A stretch of 64,000 bases of DNA from Symbiodinium natans (lineage: Eukaryota > Sar > Dinophyceae > Suessiales > Symbiodiniaceae). The DNA lies in assembly GCA_905221605.1 (NCBI GenBank), contig CAJNDS010002304.1, forward strand, positions 64,001 to 128,000, given 5' to 3'. The position numbers and the translations under genes are program-made. Under the pieces are notes generated by a model. That model was not told where the DNA came from. It saw only the letters and a program-made list of their open reading frames with translations, and searched no databases. Positions 59,820-64,000 of the stretch are shown here, one piece after another; within the stretch, counting starts at the first letter, position 1, and every line of letters starts with the position of its first letter.

Positions 59820-59965
59820 TATATACTATATATAGTATATATAATATATAATATCGTATAATATAATATAGAATATACAATATATGATACAATATGACCT
59901 AATACAATAGAATAGAATAGAATAGAATATGAGAATATAATAATAATCGTAGTATATATATATAT
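59820..59965. repeat. TA/ATA microsatellite cluster
   Basis: Palindromic TATATACTATATATAGTATA, then ATAATATAATATAG and AATAG units, ending in (TA)7. Hairpin-forming. Confidence 0.95.
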
Positions 59966-60087
59966 CTATCGAGTACGCTCTGCTTGATGCACGCGGACTC
60001 AATGTTCGAGGAGAAGCCAAGAGCTCTTGCTTCGAAGCTCACACTCGCACACGGCAGGCAAAAGTACTTCCACCCTCAGTCCGAAGA

Positions 60088-60111
60088 GGTTTAGGGTTTA
60101 GGGTTTAGGGT
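60088..60111 (-). repeat. Interstitial telomere-type array (TTTAGGG)n
   Basis: Three and a half perfect units. Confidence 0.9.
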
Positions 60112-60673
60112 GAGACACAGCGGGTTTGGGATGGTCATGGGGTACGAGTAGGGTTGTAAGGTTCGACTCAGATGTAGGATGATACGTGAGCATATGGGAG
60201 TCATTCAGCAGCAAGATGACTGCAAGCACTTGGGCGCTTAGGGATGCTTGTGCCCGGTATCCTGGTATTCGAAAGCTTCGGAGCAGGAGCTAACATTTTC
60301 GGGCGTCCAGGCTTTTCGGCCAGAGGCCTTGGGCCAAGCTTGTTCACTGCATACACGCGAAGCGCAAAAAGCCTTTCAGGTTTCCAGAACATGAAGGACG
60401 GCAGTGCATCCGACAAGCAGTGGAGTCTGGAAATCAAGACAACTCGAAGAACAAGACTGCGCGGAACGGGCTGCGTCCCTGATATATGTAGAACTTCGAT
60501 CGAAGCATGCCGAACCAAGCTCCGAGTGGGAGGCTGGGTCGGGCAAAAGTATCAAGTAAGAGTCTTTTTCGAGACATCTCTGTCTCGACATTCGGGTTGC
60601 TGGACATGAGGCATGCGGGCAACTAACGGTGTCAGGCTCCACGGCATGTGCACAGGTACATCTGCAACATTTG

Positions 60674-60777
60674 GGGGGGTTTCCGAAATTAGGGGTACCT
60701 GACTTGGGGTCCTTATTATAAGGGAATCGTATTATTTGGGGGTCTTTAAAAAGGGTCCTCATTTTCGTAAATCCCCC
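60674..60777 (+). mobile_element. MITE-1 copy
   Basis: GGGGGGTTTCCGAAATTAGGG at the left, CTTGGGGTCCTTATTATAAG and GTATTATTTGGGGGTCTTT in the middle, and TTCGTAAATCCCCC at the right. The ends form an imperfect inverted repeat. Confidence 0.8.
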
Positions 60778-60823
60778 ATTTCTTTGAAGCTGCATTTGAT
60801 GCTCGGGTTGGTCCGGCGAGTTT

Positions 60824-60846
60824 GGGGGGGGGGGGGGGGGGGGGGG
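60824..60846 (+). repeat. G homopolymer (23)
   Basis: Uninterrupted G run 46 bp from the end of a MITE-1. Confidence 0.95.
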
Positions 60847-61341
60847 CACCTTTGGAGCATTCTTTCGCAGTATGCTGAGCCAAGGGCGGTTTTGTCTTTC
60901 TCCTGCATGCCGTGTCGTGTCAGCGATGAGGGGCCAAGGAAGGGCTATGCTTACTTTCACAGGTTGAGTGCAACTTCGAGCATTCCGCACAAGGCGCTCA
61001 GCATCCAAGAGCTGCAACATATGCCTCATGATAAGGCGGCCTGAAACGGAAATGATTGGAAACACAAGCCTAATTAGAGTTTTCCGATTGCCCCTGTGTT
61101 CGGTTACCTCTTTTTTTAACAGCCACGTGATCGCTAATCACGGCTAACCGGCGTGCGGGGTTACTGGGCCACTTTCTTAAAACGCCGAAGCTTCCAGGGT
61201 TCAGGGCTTCAGTGCAGCACATGCAGGTTGATGCTAGTTTAGATCAGGGCGTGCCTGCAATGCCTCTTCCAAAGACTGACTGGCAAGGAAGGCCCCACGT
61301 GGATCTGCGAGGACCTTGGCGATGGCAGTTTCTGGAATCCC

Positions 61342-61400
61342 CAAACCCTAAACCCTAAACCCTAAGCCCTAAACCCTGAACCCTGAAGCCTAAACCCTAG
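61342..61400 (+). repeat. Interstitial telomere-type array (CCCTAAA)n
   Basis: Eight units, several with CCCTGAA and AGCCCTAA variants. Confidence 0.9.
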
Positions 61401-61507
61401 TGCCATAAGCACTTGAAGAGTGCAAAATGAGGTGGAACCGGAGGAAGGTTCCAGGAACAGAGGGCTCTTGAAGAGTGCCGGCAAAGAAATACATTGAGAA
61501 TCTACTT

Positions 61508-61668
61508 CTTGGGATGTTCCCCCATATACTAGGGTTTAGGGTTTGTAACAGTCCTCTATAGGGATTATAACAGGAGCTGCTGCATCCCCATTAAGGCCTC
61601 TTAGTATAAAGGGACCCCCTGTTACAATCCCGCTTGAGGCCTCTTACTCTAAGGGGGAACATCCCAAC
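61508..61668. mobile_element. MITE-2 copy with intact ends
   Basis: Perfect 15-bp terminal inverted repeats: TTGGGATGTTCCCCC (61509-61523) and GGGGGAACATCCCAA (61653-61667). CTACTT flanks it on both sides (61502-61507 and 61669-61674), a candidate 6-bp target duplication. The interior contains TAGGGTTTAGGGTTTG (61531-61546) and two GGCCTCTTA blocks. No reading frame, so it is non-autonomous. Confidence 0.8.
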
Positions 61669-61794
61669 CTACTTAGGAGCGACGAGCTCTGGCAACGAGG
61701 GGCCTTCTCGGTAATGTCCATACCAATGTGGTCCTGGCTCAGAACTTGTCGTGCTCTCCACCATGCAATATACACTAACCGTCCTAATACTAAT

Positions 61795-62050
61795 CGTAAT
61801 AAAAAACACTAATTGTAACAATAATAGTAAATGTAACAATCATAATAATCATGATAAAAATAAAAATAATAATAATAATACACGCCTTCGCGGCAGTCCT
61901 CTCCGGCTGGAACTGCAGCCTCGTTCGGGACCACATCCGGGCCGATCTTCTGGACCTTGCTTGGAGGTTCTCCTAAGATATTATCACTATTATCATTACT
62001 ATCCTTATTATCCTTATTATCATTATTGTTACTATTGCTATTATTGTTTG
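61795..62050. repeat. Two AT-rich islands in inverted orientation around a GC-rich core
   Basis: The left arm (61795-61882) has AATAATCATGATAA and (AAT)n; the right arm (61976-62050) has TATTATCATTATTG and (ATT)n, roughly the complement. The core between them (61883-61975) is GC-rich and unlike the arms. The pair could fold back on itself. Confidence 0.7.
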
Positions 62051-62665
62051 AGGTTTTGTTGTTTGACCTCTAAAAGGCACTCTATATCCACAGAACCTTT
62101 GCAAAAAGACCAGCAAGAGCGGAGCAGCATCCTTACCTTGTACATCGCCATCGCTTTTTGCTTATTTACCAAGCGAGATGCAGGCGCCACAGCTCGCGTC
62201 TGGCGGTGGATGGCACTGCTCGGACCAGGCCCTTTTTTTGACCGCAGCCTCTTGAAACCAAATGCCAAGCTCATGCAGGGCAGTTTGGTTCTTGAGTGAT
62301 TATGAATTAAATTATGCAAATTATCGTAACCTGAATTTGCCAACCCTTTGTTTGGCCCTGTGGCGGCTGCCTTGCCACCACCAGTTCCTACTTGTGCAAG
62401 AAACAGCGCTGCTCGATACCGCTTTGTTCCTGGTGACAATGTGCGCTTCATGTCGTTTTGAGAACTGACCTGTGCATCTACATTAAGGCTCTTACTTGGC
62501 TGAGTCAGGAATCGGGTCCATGCGAGGTAGCAGCTGCCAACTCGATGGCAATGGCTGCTTTTGTGGCACCCGTAGGACCTCAGTGCTAGATCTTAAGGTG
62601 CGAGATCATGCGCGTGCTCGCAAACCTGCGAAACTGCCCGAGCCCAGAAAGAAACACAACACTAC

Positions 62666-63821
62666 TCAGCATGGGTGGAGCTTCGATGCACGGTGGAGTG
62701 CGGTTCACACCTCGAATCTGGATCTCATATGCCTTAGGTAAATCCATCTGGATCAATGGCTCGTCCTCTTCCGACTCTACCTCGGACCACGCCCCCTCCT
62801 CATCACTCTCAAAGTGCTCCATGCTCTTCTTCTGGGTGTCGATGGCGTCCTGGATCTGATTCCCGACATCCTCAAAGACTTTATAGAGGCCCACCGCCAT
62901 GCCCTGACCCTGACGAAGGCTCTCGGTGAAGGAGATGCTGGCAAGGAAGGCAGCCCTGGGGTCGGACAGGACCCCGGCGCTGATGTCGATGGCTGTGTCG
63001 CCTGGTGCCTCTGCCGGCATCTGATTTGGGGACACCCCTAACTGCTCCACATCGGACTCGTAATCCTCCATCGACAGCAGGACCCGGGGCTCGTTCATGC
63101 TCATCTTGTAGGCACCGGAGGGGATGAACAGTGTGTCGGCCGAGGGCAGGGCCGACAGAATCCGTGAAAGATCCATGTGCCAAAAGAACACATCCTCATC
63201 AGCGAGCCGGCGCACAGTCATGTGACACAAGGCTGCGACAACTGTTGAGGCACATATGCTCGCGCCTCGTCGGAGAGCTCGTGGAAATCCATGGCCCGGA
63301 AATTCTCGTAGTTGTCTGGCTTGAGCAGGAGCAGCTTCCTGCACATCGCAAGTCCATCAGCATCTGCCTAAAGCCCGCAATCTTCGGACACTTCTACGCC
63401 AGAAGAGGTCAGCAACAAGGCCAAGTTGCAAGGGCGGGTACTTGCAACCAGTTGCGACAAGACTGGCAGGGAGGTAGGTCGCTGCTTGCACGATGACCTC
63501 GGAGTAGTCGGGGACCCCGGCCTGCAGCTCCCAGATGCTCCCAATCTCTCGTTGCCGCGGGTTTAGGGCATCTAGTGAAGCTAACTTGCGTCTTCTTTTT
63601 TGCAATTCTTATACCCCCCGGTGTGCTACAGAAAGGAAGTCCCTTTCTCCTGACCTCTCTTGGCCGGTGCCCCAATTCCCGGTTCCCTCTGGCCGGCCTG
63701 CACCGCATGCGTGAAGTTGAGCTCGCTGTTGGTGGCCTCCCGCAGGCCCAACATCACGGGGCCGTGTGCTGTCACTCGTTTCTTGATCTCGGACTTCCAA
63801 TCTATAGAGTCCCAGCGGAAC
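62666..63821 (-). CDS. 5' part of the large dinoflagellate-conserved protein, partial
   Basis: Same protein family as 41127-48145, but its earlier segments; no known function. Blocks (minus): from 63821 (acceptor AG, then FRWDSIDWKSEIKK and GPVMLGLREATNSELNF), about 63495-63570 (EIGSIWELQAGVPDYSEVIV), 63247-63365 (GLAMCRKLLLLKPDNYENFR, AMDFHELSDEARAYVPQQ), and from about 63243 down to 62666 (VAALCHMTVRRLADEDVFFW, RILSALPSADTLFIPSGAY, a long acidic linker, then YEIQIRGVNRTPPCIEAPPM). Between the last two blocks the frame changes with no room for an intron (63236-63245), so a one-base indel or sequencing error is likely. The gene continues beyond both resolved ends. It may be the start of the gene at 41-48 kb or a separate copy. 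Confidence 0.75.
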
Positions 63822-64000
63822 CTGGATTTCTTCTGTGTGCCATACTGTGCCCAAAGCCGAACAACTAAAACAGGACTTCGCACAGCAAAGCGGCATCAGG
63901 AGAAGGGTCCAGAGAGCATGCACGAAGAAAATCCGGAATGCTTCCAAGGCAAAAAGTGAGAGGAAAGCGATGTCTACCCAGCTGTACGGCCCAACGCCGG
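63822..64000. other. Window edge, probably intron or upstream exon of the large gene
   Basis: Open minus frames without recognisable content. The first identified exon begins at an AG acceptor at 63821, so earlier exons are expected here or outside the window. Confidence 0.4.

Larger units (their letters stand above)
52966..62665. other. Long stretch without an assigned gene
   Basis: If the two parts of the large conserved protein are one gene, its middle exons should lie in or across this region; I did not find them. Open minus frames include 56078-56899 (273 codons, two hydrophobic stretches, unrecognised), 57913-59016 (367 codons, unrecognised) and 60201-60518 (LFALRVYAVNKLGPRPLAE, faintly like the end of a fibronectin type III domain). 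Two MITEs, a minisatellite, homopolymers and AT-rich islands occur here. Confidence 0.4.

Noticed and set aside
60201-60518. Fibronectin type III-like strand in a minus frame
   Set aside because: Only the last strand-like segment (ALRVYAVNKLGPRPLAE) resembles the fold; the conserved Trp and Leu strands upstream are absent.

Overview
The window reads as nuclear DNA of a dinoflagellate. The evidence is internal. Genes are broken into many short exons by short introns. Of 31 introns I could resolve to the base, 17 start with GC, 7 with GA and only 7 with GT; all end in AG, and 29 of 31 exons that follow begin with G. TTTAGGG/CCCTAAA telomere-type repeats are scattered through the interior. Two proteins consist of segments I know only from dinoflagellate gene predictions. 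I cannot name a genus.

Every coding exon I can support lies on the minus strand, so the 64 kb looks like one unidirectional gene block read from high to low coordinate. In transcription order: the 5' part of a large dinoflagellate-conserved protein (62.7-63.8 kb, running off or near the window edge); an exon resembling a 2-oxoglutarate/Fe(II) oxygenase (52.8 kb); the 3' part of the same large family (41.1-48.1 kb); a divergent cyclophilin exon (38.5 kb); a coiled-coil gene of unknown function (30.3-31.7 kb); a small unknown gene (27.9-28.1 kb); an adenosine deaminase, nearly complete in 11 exons (24.5-27.1 kb); an unknown gene with repeated VKxE motifs (21.5-23.3 kb); the last exons of a gene with an EF-hand-like loop (20.0-20.2 kb); an intronless gene with a helical N-terminus and an SH3-like domain (15.3-16.6 kb); a DHHC palmitoyltransferase (11.9-13.4 kb); and a complete 17-exon calcium-dependent protein kinase with four EF hands (3.6-8.4 kb).

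Between and inside these genes are repeats. At least five copies of a short terminal-inverted-repeat element (MITE-1, about 83-115 bp) occur, two of them inside introns of the kinase and the deaminase. A second element (MITE-2, about 120-160 bp) has two copies with candidate 6-bp target duplications; it carries telomere-type repeat inside it, and one copy supplies the stop codon of the kinase. There are more than 20 interstitial telomere-type arrays in both orientations, AT-rich trinucleotide islands, TA and CTTG microsatellites, and long G or C homopolymers.

The genes do not form a metabolic pathway. Signalling (the kinase), purine salvage (the deaminase), protein lipidation (the DHHC enzyme) and RNA-linked proteins (the helical/SH3-like and cyclophilin proteins) sit side by side, as is usual in dinoflagellate gene blocks. 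Exon boundaries were derived by hand from conserved family positions and matching phases. Those of the kinase, deaminase and DHHC core are firm; the others are approximate. Stretches without entries contain only short open frames that I could not separate from chance.
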